Notes: generated by a model not told the origin, from the sequence alone. A DNA stretch of 64,000 bases from Lachnospiraceae bacterium (GCA_017542245.1 JAFXXN010000173.1:42414-106413); one strand, 5' to 3'; counted from the first letter of the stretch, positions 1 to 8,687 are shown. Translations and numbers: made by a program.

Positions 1-190
1 TGCCAAGAACAAAATATAAAATCGGTCCTATAAATTCCATGCCTACTATGGTGATGATAACCCATAATACCCTGTTGCCCCTCTTATAATTCTCATGAGT
101 AAAAATATGACGAAGCGTTATAACAAGTAAGATAACCTCCGCAATGATAAGTGGGATGATAAATGGTAAAAGTTCTTTAATGTCAGGCAT
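1..190 (-). CDS. PLDc_N-type small membrane protein (partial)
   Basis: This is the 5' part of a minus-strand gene that runs off the left edge of the window. About 63 residues are visible. They hold two hydrophobic segments (residues 8-25 and 43-62) joined by a short basic loop. The pattern HIFTHENYKRGNR followed by W and a glycine-proline turn (IGPILYF) matches the cardiolipinase N-terminal (PLDc_N/YxlE-like) two-helix domain. In Bacillota such short proteins often sit beside ABC transporters, but that neighbour would lie outside the window. The start is supported by an AAGGAGG site 6-7 bases upstream and by a consensus promoter. The family call is from motif recall, and the function is unknown. 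Confidence 0.7.
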   Translation of the reverse strand, partial: MPDIKELLPFIIPLIIAEVILLVITLRHIFTHENYKRGNRVLWVIITIVGMEFIGPILYFVLG

Positions 191-244
191 AATGTTCCTC
201 CTTTTGTATATCCTGTATGTTTTGTATTATTTGTTGTAATACAT

Positions 245-273
245 ATAATATATCGTTAATGATTTTTTGTCAA
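245..273 (-). promoter_or_regulatory. Sigma-A promoter for the PLDc_N gene
   Basis: Read on the minus strand this is TTGACA, a 17-bp spacer, then TATTAT. It lies about 55 bases before the start codon and directly after the preceding gene's terminator. Confidence 0.75.
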
Positions 274-298
274 TACATTTTTTATAATTTTTTTGTAA

Positions 299-329
299 AT
301 AAAAAAACTGTGCCACAAAACACAGTTTT
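299..329 (-). terminator. Intrinsic terminator after the PTS EIIC gene
   Basis: A 9-bp perfect stem (AAAACTGTG / CACAGTTTT) with an 8-base loop is followed on the minus strand by a run of T. It sits just past the EIIC stop codon. Confidence 0.85.
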
Positions 330-340
330 AAGTTTACAAA

Positions 341-1447
341 TCAATCTTTTTTATTATTGTCCGCTTGTATCTGATTTATGATCGCTTTCTTCTGTATATA
401 TGTAAGTCCAAAACCTATAGGAAAGGCGATGAGCATTGAAACCAAAAACATTCCAAACCCCTCTCCCGTATAAGCCACACTTGTGACAAAACTCGGGAAT
501 GCAAACGTTATACATTGTGAACCGGCCATGCCTGCAATAGCTCCGCCGACTGCACCGGCGACGCAAGCTGAGATCATAGCTCTCGGTCTTTTCATCGTAA
601 CCCCGAAAAGAGCAGGCTCGGTAACTCCCAATGCTGAAGAGAGTGCAGCCTGAAATGCTATATTCCTCTGTTTCTTATCCTTGTGCATAAAAGCAATCGC
701 CAGTGCCGCTCCGCATTGTCCGTAAACCGCTCCTCCCAAAAGGGGCAGCAACAGGTCAAATCCATCGGCCGCAATACTTGCTATACTTATCGGAACAATA
801 CTCCAGTGAGCCCCGATAAAAACCATAGGCTGGATTATAAAGCCCATAAATACTCCGGCCGCAACATGATTCCATTGGTAAAGCTGGCGGAATAAATATG
901 TCAGGAAGTCTCCTATCCATGTTCCCAAAGGTCCAAACAGAAGAAACGTCACAGGAAGAACTATGATACAGCAGAAAATAGGTTTTAAAAAGCCTTTTAT
1001 TGCGTCAGGCAGAATCTTATCAAATGGTTTTTCAACAAAATACAGAAGCCCGACTCCCAGTATGACAGGTATTACACTTGAATGATAAACTGCCGGCTGT
1101 ATATCAAATGCCAGAAATGGTAAACTCCTTCCATTTTCCAGAACATCAATCAGATCCGGATAAAGCATGGCCACCGGTATCAGCAATGCGATATACATAT
1201 CGGTTTTCCACTGTTTTGAAGCTGTGATTGCCAAAAAGAACGGCAAAAAATAGAAAAATCCATCGGACACGGCATAAAACACCATGTATAGGCCGTCATC
1301 TTTTGACAGCACTCCCGCCCCCACCAAAAGGAGTATGACACTTTTTATTATGCTGGCAGCTGTCAGATAATTGATTATCGGAACAAATATTCCGGAAATC
1401 TGATCAACCACGCGTTTATATAATCCGGGTTTTTTACTAGTTTCCAT
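341..1447 (-). CDS. PTS EIIC permease domain, stand-alone (glucose/beta-glucoside superfamily)
   Basis: This is a polytopic membrane protein of 368 residues with about ten hydrophobic segments. It carries the GVTEP motif (274-278) typical of EIIC of the glucose superfamily (canonical GITEP) and GAHW at 212-215 in the sugar-binding region. EIIC forms the sugar channel of a phosphotransferase system. No EIIB or EIIA domain is fused to it, and none is encoded nearby, so it must borrow phosphoryl donors or act as a non-phosphorylating transporter or sensor. It follows tcdA by 28 bp with no good ribosome binding site of its own, so it is probably translationally coupled within the operon starting at the permease upstream. 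The substrate is unknown. A beta-glucoside-like sugar is an inference from the BglF-like motif. Confidence 0.85.
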   Translation of the reverse strand: METSKKPGLYKRVVDQISGIFVPIINYLTAASIIKSVILLLVGAGVLSKDDGLYMVFYAVSDGFFYFLPFFLAITASKQWKTDMYIALLIPVAMLYPDLIDVLENGRSLPFLAFDIQPAVYHSSVIPVILGVGLLYFVEKPFDKILPDAIKGFLKPIFCCIIVLPVTFLLFGPLGTWIGDFLTYLFRQLYQWNHVAAGVFMGFIIQPMVFIGAHWSIVPISIASIAADGFDLLLPLLGGAVYGQCGAALAIAFMHKDKKQRNIAFQAALSSALGVTEPALFGVTMKRPRAMISACVAGAVGGAIAGMAGSQCITFAFPSFVTSVAYTGEGFGMFLVSMLIAFPIGFGLTYIQKKAIINQIQADNNKKD

Positions 1448-1475
1448 ATTTGTTATTTTTATGTGATATTTTAGG

Positions 1476-2237
1476 TTAAAAAGCTTTACTGCTCAGATTG
1501 TTTATGATCTCTCCGGCTATTATAAGTCCTGCTACAGACGGAACAAATGCTGTTGATCCCGGGATATCCCTTCTTTTAGAACCTTTTTGTTCAGTATCCT
1601 GAGAACATATATCATCCTGCCTGCAGCTTACAGACATGTCTTCAAAAGGACGTTTCGGCATTTCTTTGGAGTAAACTACTTTAAGGCTCTCAATTCCTCT
1701 TTTTCTGCATTCCCGACGCATCACTTTAGCTAACGGACATATAGAAGTTTCATATATATCAGCTATCTCAAAAGCTGAAGGATCGGTTTTGTTTCCTGCC
1801 CCCATACTCGAAATAACAGGAGTACCGGCCTTCTTTGCGTTTTCTATGATTGTGAGCTTCCCTGTTACCGTATCTATCGCGTCTACTATATAATCATATT
1901 CTTTAAAATCAAACTGATCCTGGGTTGCCGGAAGGTAAAATGTTTTATAAGTTCTAACAATACATTCCGGATTTATTTCTTCTATTCTCTCTTTTGCAAC
2001 ATCAACTTTATACTTTCCGATTGTCTTCACGGTTGCAATAATCTGTCTGTTAATATTGCTAAGACTTACCTTATCATGGTCTATCAGATCTAGGGCTCCG
2101 ATTCCGGACCTCGCAAGGGCTTCAACAACATATCCTCCTACTCCGCCTATCCCAAATACAGCAACCCTTGATGAGGCAAATTTTTGCATAGCTTTCTCTC
2201 CATACAGAAGCTGTGTTCTTGAAAACTGATTAAGCAT
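1476..2237 (-). CDS. tcdA: tRNA threonylcarbamoyladenosine dehydratase (TcdA/CsdL)
   Basis: This E1/ThiF-family ATP-dependent enzyme cyclises the t6A37 base of ANN-decoding tRNAs to ct6A. The 253 residues show the nucleotide-binding GIGGVG loop (29-34), the acidic DHDKV strand (53-57), the NINRQ motif (61-65) and the C-terminal CPLAKVMRR segment typical of TcdA. Length and start agree with the family. It lies 36 bp after the permease gene and 28 bp before the EIIC gene, so the three probably share the promoter at 3637-3665. A stretch near residues 195-225 (around RQDDICSQD) is longer and more polar than I expect for the family and may be a loop insertion. Confidence 0.9.
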   Translation of the reverse strand: MLNQFSRTQLLYGEKAMQKFASSRVAVFGIGGVGGYVVEALARSGIGALDLIDHDKVSLSNINRQIIATVKTIGKYKVDVAKERIEEINPECIVRTYKTFYLPATQDQFDFKEYDYIVDAIDTVTGKLTIIENAKKAGTPVISSMGAGNKTDPSAFEIADIYETSICPLAKVMRRECRKRGIESLKVVYSKEMPKRPFEDMSVSCRQDDICSQDTEQKGSKRRDIPGSTAFVPSVAGLIIAGEIINNLSSKAF

Positions 2238-2273
2238 ATCTGTCTGCCTCCGATTTCTGTGCTGTCATTTTTT

Positions 2274-3575
2274 TTATAATCCCAGCCCAAGTACTGCAAG
2301 TGCCGCTATTATTGCCGGTATTGAAACAATCACTCCGTTTTTAATATATGAAGTATATCTGAATGCTACGTGGTTCTTCTTTAAAATATTGCTCCACATA
2401 ATTGCAGCAAGTGCTCCTACAGGTGTCAGAAGCGCTCCTAGATTTGAACCTATGGTCGATGCATAAACGGCGGCCTCGGTAATAGTTGCTGAAGCATTAC
2501 CGATTATGGGACAGAACAGTACGCTCATCGGGATATTGTTTATCATATTGGCAGTCAAAAATGAAGCCGCACCATATGAAAATTCCGGATGACTGCATTC
2601 AAGCAGTGTGCTTATCTTCTCTGTTACTCCGTATTTATCCAAAGTAAGTACTATTACAAACATTGAGATTATAAACGGGACCATCTCCCACGGTACTCTT
2701 TTTAGGCAATCTTTCAGTTCATTTCCATGTGTATGTGAAAGTCCTCTGTAACACAGGTCAAATATAAACAGGGAACAGGCAAATACAAGTGTTATCAGCC
2801 ACATCTCAAGATTTATATATGCAGATATTACAAGCATAATAGTACAGAGTGACAGGTGAAGAAGTCCTATTCCAAGAAGTCTCTTGTCTGTTATCTTTTC
2901 TTCCGCCTTATTGGGTTTCAGAGGTTCAGCCAGTTTTTTTCTGAACAATAGATAAAGAACGATAAACGCTACCAGTCCCGCTGCAAGTGTAAGAAGAGCC
3001 ATAACTTTAAAGTATTCCATAAAAGTTATCCCGTTAGCGGTTGCCAGATAAATATTGGTAGGATTTCCTATCACAAACATCATGCTCCAGGTATTCGCAG
3101 CCACAAGTTCACAGAAAAGATAGGGTGTCGGATCTATTCTTGCATTCTTTGCGAAATAACAGATAAAAGGGGTAAAGGTCAGTATTATGATATCATTTGA
3201 AGTGAATACTGTAAGTACGGATACTATAACAAAAAGGAAAACAAATAATTTCTTCTGACTCGCCTTTGCCCTTGAGAGTGTAAAGCATGCCATATATCTG
3301 AAAAAGCAGACCTCGTCAAGAAATACGGAAAGTATCGACATAGAGAAAAACAGTACCAGTATCTTGATCGGATTTACCGCAGTGTCTGCTGACAGGCCTT
3401 CAGCTACTTCTTTCAGTGATATGCTGTTGGTCAGTATCAGGGCTAATGCTCCGACCATTACTACCATCCAGTATATGCTGACATTATGTTTCTTTATATT
3501 CACCGACGGCTTTACAAGTATTGAGGTAAGCAACCCCGCACATGTAAAGACGGAAATACCGACTGCTGTTTCCAC
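2274..3575 (-). CDS. ArsB/NhaD-like (ion transporter superfamily) permease
   Basis: This is an integral membrane protein of 433 residues with 10-12 hydrophobic segments. Two re-entrant-loop signatures of the ion transporter superfamily are visible: FTSNDII (124-130) with IGNPTNI (169-175) in the first half, and NMINNIPMS with GSNLGALLTPVGA in the second half. Related proteins move arsenite, Na+/H+ or dicarboxylates across the membrane. No arsR or arsA gene is nearby, so arsenic transport is not supported by context. Translation starts at GTG preceded by AAGG. The gene has a near-perfect promoter and probably leads an operon with tcdA and the EIIC gene. The substrate cannot be read from the sequence. 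Confidence 0.8.
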   Translation of the reverse strand: METAVGISVFTCAGLLTSILVKPSVNIKKHNVSIYWMVVMVGALALILTNSISLKEVAEGLSADTAVNPIKILVLFFSMSILSVFLDEVCFFRYMACFTLSRAKASQKKLFVFLFVIVSVLTVFTSNDIIILTFTPFICYFAKNARIDPTPYLFCELVAANTWSMMFVIGNPTNIYLATANGITFMEYFKVMALLTLAAGLVAFIVLYLLFRKKLAEPLKPNKAEEKITDKRLLGIGLLHLSLCTIMLVISAYINLEMWLITLVFACSLFIFDLCYRGLSHTHGNELKDCLKRVPWEMVPFIISMFVIVLTLDKYGVTEKISTLLECSHPEFSYGAASFLTANMINNIPMSVLFCPIIGNASATITEAAVYASTIGSNLGALLTPVGALAAIMWSNILKKNHVAFRYTSYIKNGVIVSIPAIIAALAVLGLGL

Positions 3576-3636
3576 CTTGTTTTACCTTCCCTTTCACGAT
3601 CAAAATCATATCCGATATCATGCACTCAGATACGAG

Positions 3637-3665
3637 ATTATACACTTATGTTTCCTTATAGTCAA
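3637..3665 (-). promoter_or_regulatory. Sigma-A promoter for the permease-tcdA-EIIC operon
   Basis: On the minus strand it reads TTGACT, 17 bp, TATAAT, about 60 bases before the GTG start. It diverges from the ispF promoter. Confidence 0.8.
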
Positions 3666-3732
3666 GGGGTTTTCACAAAATATTTTGTTCAATCTCAGGT
3701 ATTCTGGTAATCAGGGCATTCAATGAATACAA

Positions 3733-3761
3733 TTGACAAAAATAAGGAAATGATTTAGAAT
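3733..3761 (+). promoter_or_regulatory. Sigma-A promoter for ispF
   Basis: It reads TTGACA, 17 bp, TAGAAT. The start codon follows after a leader of about 50 bases with a GAAAGGGA ribosome binding site. Confidence 0.85.
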
Positions 3762-3816
3762 TCAAATGTAACAGGCAGTTGAGTAAACATTATTTTATAT
3801 CAGAAAGGGATTATCT

Positions 3817-4284
3817 ATGAGAATCGGAACAGGATACGATGTACATAAATTGACTGAAAACAGGAAGCTTATTCTCGGAGGTGTTGAGATTCCTTATGAA
3901 AAGGGACTTTTAGGTCATTCTGATGCGGATGTGCTTATTCATGCCATAATGGATGCTATTTTAGGAGCTGCCGCTCTCGGAGATATAGGTAAACATTTTC
4001 CCGACAATGACGACAGATACAAGGGGATTTCAAGCATGCTGCTTTTAAAAGAAGTAGCAAAAAAAATCGATAATGCAGGATATCAAATAGGAAATATCGA
4101 TTCCACCATAATTGCACAAAAACCAAAGCTGGCACTGTATATCCCCGCAATGAAGGAAAATATTGCTTATGCCCTCGGAATAGATCCCGGTCTCATAAAT
4201 ATTAAAGCGACAACAGAAGAAGGCCTGGGATTTACCGGTGAAGGACTCGGCATAGCTTCCCAGGCCATTTGTCTGTTACTGTAA
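3817..4284 (+). CDS. ispF: 2-C-methyl-D-erythritol 2,4-cyclodiphosphate synthase
   Basis: IspF forms the cyclic diphosphate in the methylerythritol phosphate pathway of isoprenoid synthesis, in the cytosol. The 155 residues match the family length. Metal ligands D8 and H10 (GYDVH) and H42 (in [10 protein letters not shown]) are present, as is the C-terminal [12 protein letters not shown] loop. It is a single-gene transcript, with its own consensus promoter upstream and a 12-bp hairpin directly after the stop codon. ispD is not in the window. The call is secure. Confidence 0.97.
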   Translation: MRIGTGYDVHKLTENRKLILGGVEIPYEKGLLGHSDADVLIHAIMDAILGAAALGDIGKHFPDNDDRYKGISSMLLLKEVAKKIDNAGYQIGNIDSTIIAQKPKLALYIPAMKENIAYALGIDPGLINIKATTEEGLGFTGEGLGIASQAICLLL

Positions 4285-4287
4285 TAT

Positions 4288-4314
4288 AACAAAAGATGCT
4301 CTGCATCTTTTGTT
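4288..4314 (+). terminator. Hairpin terminator after ispF
   Basis: A perfect 12-bp inverted repeat (AACAAAAGATGC / GCATCTTTTGTT) with a 3-base loop starts four bases after the ispF stop. The T-rich part lies in the stem's right arm and no separate T-run follows, so efficiency is uncertain. It may act in both directions. Confidence 0.6.
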
Positions 4315-4318
4315 ACCA

Positions 4319-4354
4319 AGGAAACGCTGCAGGCGTTTTCGATGTGACTTTGAC
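4319..4354 (-). repeat. Dispersed intergenic repeat, family 1, copy 1
   Basis: This is a 36-bp element whose minus strand reads GTCAAAGTCA, CATCGAAAACGC, CTGCAGCGTTTC. It matches the copies at 21460-21496 and 32072-32108 with only a few differences. The core is an imperfect palindrome, AAACGC...GCGTTT. It lies between ispF and the convergent SH3-protein gene. Confidence 0.65.
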
Positions 4355-4363
4355 TTCATGTCA

Positions 4364-5098
4364 TCATTTACTTGCTGTTTTAAGTGAAATTGCCACCTCT
4401 GCGTAACTGGTTGAGATATAGCTTATCTCATTATCTATCATTACTGCATAGAACAGCTGTGTAGAATATTCCGGATAGTACTCATAGAGCGCTCCCGTTT
4501 TGGCCTGAAGCCTGACTTCACAGGTAGTGTTCGGTTCTTTTCGGACATTTACATCGTTTCCGACAACTTTTATTTTCAAAGCACCCAATTCACGAATTTT
4601 CTTAATTGCGGCATCGTCTGTAAGAATATACTGTGTAGATACATAACCGGTAACATTCCCTGATTTAATCTTGAACCAGTCACTTCCTCTTTCAATGATT
4701 TTTCCGTATCCATTTGCCGGAAGCGATCCGACTACCTTCTTATCCTGTCCTGCGCCTTCGCGCACATTCATCTTATCGCTTACATTCGCAACTATGTAAT
4801 CAAATTTCGTATGATCCGGAGCCACAAGAGGAGTGGGTGTAGGTGTTGTTTCTCCGCTATCCGGTGTGGGTGTCGGCTCATCAATGGGACTTGGAGCAAG
4901 AGAAGGAGTGGGTTTTTCTGCCGTTTTGGTTCCTGACTTCTCGACTTTTTCCTTTGCATCATTCAACTGATTTGAAATAGCGTCCTTAACTTCTTCAGAT
5001 ACTTTATCATTTGATTCATTCAGTACCAGAAATCCTACCCATCCAATGAATATTACCAATAATATCAGGCTTGAGATCAAGCCAACGTTCTTTCTCAT
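4364..5098 (-). CDS. Membrane-anchored SH3b-domain protein
   Basis: The 244-residue protein has a single N-terminal hydrophobic helix (about residues 5-25), a helical linker with many K and E residues, a proline/threonine-rich spacer (TPTPDSG...TPTPTP), and a bacterial SH3 (SH3b) domain from about residue 105 to 160 (MNVREGAGQDKKVVG), with a second partial SH3-like unit after it (VNVRKEPN). SH3b domains usually bind peptidoglycan, so an envelope location is inferred. I chose the second in-frame ATG (5098) because AAAGGA lies 9-10 bases before it, while the ATG at 5116 has no ribosome binding site. It sits 35-50 bp after the DUF5050 gene and is probably co-transcribed with it. No enzymatic domain is visible. 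Confidence 0.8.
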   Translation of the reverse strand: MRKNVGLISSLILLVIFIGWVGFLVLNESNDKVSEEVKDAISNQLNDAKEKVEKSGTKTAEKPTPSLAPSPIDEPTPTPDSGETTPTPTPLVAPDHTKFDYIVANVSDKMNVREGAGQDKKVVGSLPANGYGKIIERGSDWFKIKSGNVTGYVSTQYILTDDAAIKKIRELGALKIKVVGNDVNVRKEPNTTCEVRLQAKTGALYEYYPEYSTQLFYAVMIDNEISYISTSYAEVAISLKTASK

Positions 5099-5151
5099 CT
5101 TTTGATTTCCTTTCATACTATGTCAGTGTTCTCATCCTTCAGAACTTCAGA

Positions 5152-6267
5152 TTATTTCGAAGGAGGATTAAAAACGCTAAGCTGACGTTCAGTATAATCA
5201 TATGCATAAACCTGCTCTGTAAAATAGTCAAAGAAAAAGCAGTATCCACCGGCGACATTCAGCCATTTATAATTTCCGTCCCGGATTTTTTCTGTCTCAT
5301 TCTTTTCCCTGTCAAACATATAAACAGCACTGTTGTCACCTTCATCACAATTATAGAAAATATATCTTCCGTCTGAAGTTATATTGTACCATGTAACCGG
5401 CTTTGCAACAATACATTTTCTTTCCTTATCCTCATAATCCGTTAAAAAGATATTATAATTATCTGCAACGGAAACATAGAAAATCCCCTCTTCCGTAGCT
5501 ATGGGCATATATGACTTAGTTTCCACGGCAACACTTGATACACCTGACTGTTTAAGTGAATGGATGTTAGATTCATTTAAATTCCCCGAATAATACAGGT
5601 TTCCATTATAAACCGACACAACCGGCGTATCATCGCTGAAAAGTTTCTTCTCGTTTTCTCCGGCTATATCAGCTTTATATAACGAAAGTGCTGAATTCTT
5701 GTAAACCTGATAGTAAAGCTCGTTATCATATAAAACAAGGCTTCCGCAAGGCTCTGAGGATATTTTTGCAAGCGCACTTCCGTTCTTCTTTATTCTATAT
5801 ACGCCGGTACTAAAGAAAATAAAGATGCTTTTTGTCGGATTTTCTTTTTTATTGTTCTGTCTTGTATAATAAACATAATTTTCATCAACATTAATATATC
5901 TTACATAGTCATTATACAATTTTTTGAAGTTACTTATTGAACTATCCATCGAGTATAGAGTATAATCATCGTTCGGATTACTGAAATAGATTTTTCCTCC
6001 GTTTTCGCAGAAAAGGCCTCCGTTATACAGATTACCCGCTGTATTTCCTATCGTTCCTGGAGCACTTTTTTGTACTTTTCCCGATATATAATTATATATA
6101 AGAAGTCCCGCCACTAAAAGGATTATGACCGAAATGATCAGAACAGGTTTTAACGAGCTTTTTTTGCCGGTTTCTTTTTTGCTTACGGTCGTTCTGCTGT
6201 TTCGGATATTATCTTTACTATTTACTTTTACAATGTTCTTTGAATCCTTAACCGTTCTGTCATCCAT
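5152..6267 (-). CDS. DUF5050-type membrane-anchored beta-propeller protein
   Basis: The 371-residue protein has a charged N-terminus, one transmembrane helix (about 42-62) and a C-terminal region of repeated strands with YY or YF pairs and Asn-Gly turns (for example ENYVYYT, NELYYQVY, GNLYYSGN, GIFYVSV). This matches the DUF5050 six-bladed propeller-like domain in my recollection. Such proteins are exposed on the cell surface, and their role is unknown. The start at 6267 has AGGAGG nine bases upstream. The ATG at 6273 has it only three bases away. The SH3b gene follows, so the pair probably makes two envelope proteins from one transcript. Confidence 0.75.
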   Translation of the reverse strand: MDDRTVKDSKNIVKVNSKDNIRNSRTTVSKKETGKKSSLKPVLIISVIILLVAGLLIYNYISGKVQKSAPGTIGNTAGNLYNGGLFCENGGKIYFSNPNDDYTLYSMDSSISNFKKLYNDYVRYINVDENYVYYTRQNNKKENPTKSIFIFFSTGVYRIKKNGSALAKISSEPCGSLVLYDNELYYQVYKNSALSLYKADIAGENEKKLFSDDTPVVSVYNGNLYYSGNLNESNIHSLKQSGVSSVAVETKSYMPIATEEGIFYVSVADNYNIFLTDYEDKERKCIVAKPVTWYNITSDGRYIFYNCDEGDNSAVYMFDREKNETEKIRDGNYKWLNVAGGYCFFFDYFTEQVYAYDYTERQLSVFNPPSK

Positions 6268-6392
6268 ACCCATAATCCTCCTTCCTGTATACTTTTGCTG
6301 CCATGTATTTATAAATATATTTACGTAACCATTTAATTATATATGATTATATCCTATTAGAAGCAAAAATACAACCATTATCCCTGTCAGTC

Positions 6393-6421
6393 TTGACATT
6401 TTCTTGGTATATAGGTATCAT
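6393..6421 (+). promoter_or_regulatory. Sigma-A promoter for the LD-carboxypeptidase gene
   Basis: It reads TTGACA, 17 bp, TATCAT. It places the 5' end near 6428, giving a leader of about 120 nt. Confidence 0.8.
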
Positions 6422-6426
6422 TATAT

Positions 6427-6541
6427 GATGCTACGGTCAAAAAGTCCGGTAGCAAAACAAAGTTTTGTCCCAACATCAGTCTATAAATGTATCGGTGGCA
6501 TATGCAGGTCCGTCACCGGTATTGTTGCGCCTGCGGCAAGG
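6427..6541 (+). promoter_or_regulatory. Structured 5' leader of the LD-carboxypeptidase gene (candidate cis-regulatory RNA)
   Basis: Several helices can form. TGCTAC/GTAGCA encloses 6429-6454. CAAAAC/GTTTTG at 6453-6467 shares two bases with it. TGATG/CATCA closes both. CGGTG/CACCG spans 6493-6518, and its loop contains GCAGG, which can pair with CCTGC at 6530-6534 to make an H-type pseudoknot. TTGC/GCAA at 6525-6539 would instead cover the AAGG ribosome binding site. No known riboswitch class was recognised. The pairings were found by eye and are not energy-tested. Confidence 0.4.
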
Positions 6542-6549
6542 TATGATAT

Positions 6550-7644
6550 ATGAGATATCCCGATTTTTTAAAAGATAACGGAACTATAGGTTTCATCGCT
6601 CCCTCTTTCGGCTGCGCTTCATTAGAACCATACTTTTCAAGATTTAAATCCGCTCTTGACTACTTCAGAAGCCTTGGATATTCGACAGTTATAGGTCCAA
6701 ATGTCTATGCTGAATACGGTATAGGTAAAAGTAATACTCCCGAAAAATGCGGTGAAGAGATTATTGACTTCTTTACAGAAAACAAGTGTGATGTTATTAT
6801 CTCCGTAGGCGGCGGTGAGACTATGTGCGAAGATCTCGCATTTGTTGATTTTTCAAAAATCGCATCATCCGAACCTAAGTGGTTTCTGGGATATTCTGAT
6901 AATACCAATCTCACCTTTACTCTCCCGACTTTATGTGATACGGCCGCCATTTACGGCCCCTGCGCGTCTTCTTTTGGCATGAAACCTTTGCATCCTTATC
7001 TTACCGATACTTTTAAGCTTTTGACCGGTAAAGAGATGAAATTTAAAAATTACGATAAATGGGAAGCTGAAAGCTTAAGCAGTGAAGAAAATCCGCTGGC
7101 AACCGTCAACGCTACTGAACCGTTCACCCTTTCTGCATACCGGAACGGAATTTATTATCTCAATGATACAGATACAGTTTCAGTAAATTCGTCAGAAAAA
7201 GCTCATGTTGACTCGTTTAATTCGGAATTCTCAGGAAGACTACTCGGAGGGTGTCTGGATATTCTCACTATTCTTTGCGGAACTAAATTTGACAAGGTTA
7301 AGGATTTTAACGAAAGGTATTCAGATGACGGAATCATCTGGTATTTAGAATCATGTGACCTAAACCCTCTTTCCATTACCAGAAGCCTATGGCAGCTTGA
7401 AAATGCAGGCTGGTTTGAAAAAACAAAGGGCTTCCTTATAGGACGCCCTCTGCATATTAACGAAAGTATCATGGGTCTTGACTGCCGCGAGGCATTTATC
7501 AGGATTTTAAAGAAACATAATATCCCGATAATCCTCGATATCGATCTCGGTCATCTTCCGCCCCAGATGCCCATAATCTCCGGAGCGATAGGAAATGTAA
7601 GTGTAAATGGCAATTCTATATCCATCACTCATATCCTGAAATAG
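6550..7644 (+). CDS. LD-carboxypeptidase-like S66 serine peptidase
   Basis: S66 peptidases cleave the L,D bond in peptidoglycan tetrapeptides (LdcA) or inactivate microcin C-like nucleotide peptides (MccF). The 364 residues show the nucleophile elbow GYSDNT (S116), the general-base pair E267 (in WYLESCD) and H335 (in LGHLPPQMP), and the S66 N-terminal GFIAPS motif. There is no signal peptide, so it acts in the cytosol. MccF-like proteins of about 340-370 residues fit better than LdcA (about 300), so self-immunity or recycling of muropeptides are both possible. It has its own promoter and a structured leader, and converges on the GH5 gene with only 11 bp between stops. Confidence 0.88.
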   Translation: MRYPDFLKDNGTIGFIAPSFGCASLEPYFSRFKSALDYFRSLGYSTVIGPNVYAEYGIGKSNTPEKCGEEIIDFFTENKCDVIISVGGGETMCEDLAFVDFSKIASSEPKWFLGYSDNTNLTFTLPTLCDTAAIYGPCASSFGMKPLHPYLTDTFKLLTGKEMKFKNYDKWEAESLSSEENPLATVNATEPFTLSAYRNGIYYLNDTDTVSVNSSEKAHVDSFNSEFSGRLLGGCLDILTILCGTKFDKVKDFNERYSDDGIIWYLESCDLNPLSITRSLWQLENAGWFEKTKGFLIGRPLHINESIMGLDCREAFIRILKKHNIPIILDIDLGHLPPQMPIISGAIGNVSVNGNSISITHILK

Positions 7645-7655
7645 AACCTCAATAT

Positions 7656-8687
7656 TTACATATATTTCAGTAATTCATCCCTTACTGCATCAAGTCTTGC
7701 TTCTGAAAGTCCGAAATTCATGCTTTTATAAGACCATGCAGCCCTGCCGATATTGTATTTTGTAAATATTTTGTTTATTGTTTTATACCATTCAAGAGTA
7801 TCTTCTTTTGTTGCCAGGTCGATAACACCATATTCGCCGCAGTATAACGGAACATTATACTTTTCTGCTGCCTCAATAGCGAATTTAAACTGTTCTTCAA
7901 AATATATACTGTCTATTACGTCATCCTCGCTTCCGGGTACAAAGAAATCCTTTGCCCAGTTAGCACTCATAGTACTGCAGACTTTCTTATACTCTTTATA
8001 GGTATTTTTAAATCCCATTCTGAAATCCGGAGGCATTACATCCACCCAGCCTGCTCCCTGATGAGTAAAAATAAGAGGCTCATAACAGTGGAAATTATAT
8101 ACAATATTCTCATCATACGGAGCATCAAGATCTTTTACCGCAAAAACATGGTTGTTCCAATAACTTCCGACAAGAATAACAACCTTCGGAGCAATCTTTC
8201 TTATTTCTTCTATTGTGCGACGGATAATCTTATTCCAAGTAGTGATATACGCTCTATCGGTCACTTCATTAAGAAGTTCAAAGGCTACTCTGTCACCGAT
8301 ATTTCCGTACTTAGAAGCAAGCTTTCCCCACATATTTACAAAACGATCCTGTAAAGCTTCATCATCAAAAAATCCGGTCTCATTTTCACCCTTGTCAAAA
8401 GAAAAACCATATGTCTTATGGATATCAAGGATCATGTTCAATCCGTATTTACCGCACCAGTCTATTGCCTTGTCAAGATACTCAAATCCTTTGTCAATAT
8501 AATTTGCCTCATCATCCTGGAACAGATTGTAATCCACGGGAATTCTCACATGATCGAGTCCCCATCCTTTTATGGTCTCAATATCCGACTCCTTAATAAA
8601 ACTGTCATAATGTTCATAGGTATGCTTACACTGTGAAAGCCAGCCGCCTAAATTCACACCCTTTTTGTAACCTTTCCAATCTCTCAT
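7656..8687 (-). CDS. Glycoside hydrolase family 5 (intracellular endoglucanase/beta-glucosidase-like)
   Basis: This is a 343-residue (beta/alpha)8 enzyme. The family-5 start NLGGWLSQC, the acid/base glutamate in FELLNE (E141), the conserved NFHCYEP histidine region (around 200) and the nucleophile in YCGEYG (E285) are all present. No signal peptide, dockerin or carbohydrate-binding module is seen, so it should act in the cytosol on imported oligosaccharides such as cello- or gluco-oligosaccharides. It is followed on the far side by a convergent peptidase gene. The HAD phosphatase gene lies 94 bp upstream on the same strand. The exact glycan specificity cannot be told from the sequence. Confidence 0.9.
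   Translation of the reverse strand: MRDWKGYKKGVNLGGWLSQCKHTYEHYDSFIKESDIETIKGWGLDHVRIPVDYNLFQDDEANYIDKGFEYLDKAIDWCGKYGLNMILDIHKTYGFSFDKGENETGFFDDEALQDRFVNMWGKLASKYGNIGDRVAFELLNEVTDRAYITTWNKIIRRTIEEIRKIAPKVVILVGSYWNNHVFAVKDLDAPYDENIVYNFHCYEPLIFTHQGAGWVDVMPPDFRMGFKNTYKEYKKVCSTMSANWAKDFFVPGSEDDVIDSIYFEEQFKFAIEAAEKYNVPLYCGEYGVIDLATKEDTLEWYKTINKIFTKYNIGRAAWSYKSMNFGLSEARLDAVRDELLKYM

Noticed and set aside
2274-3575. Arsenite efflux (arsB) operon
   Set aside because: The permease fits the superfamily, but there is no arsR, arsC or arsA nearby.
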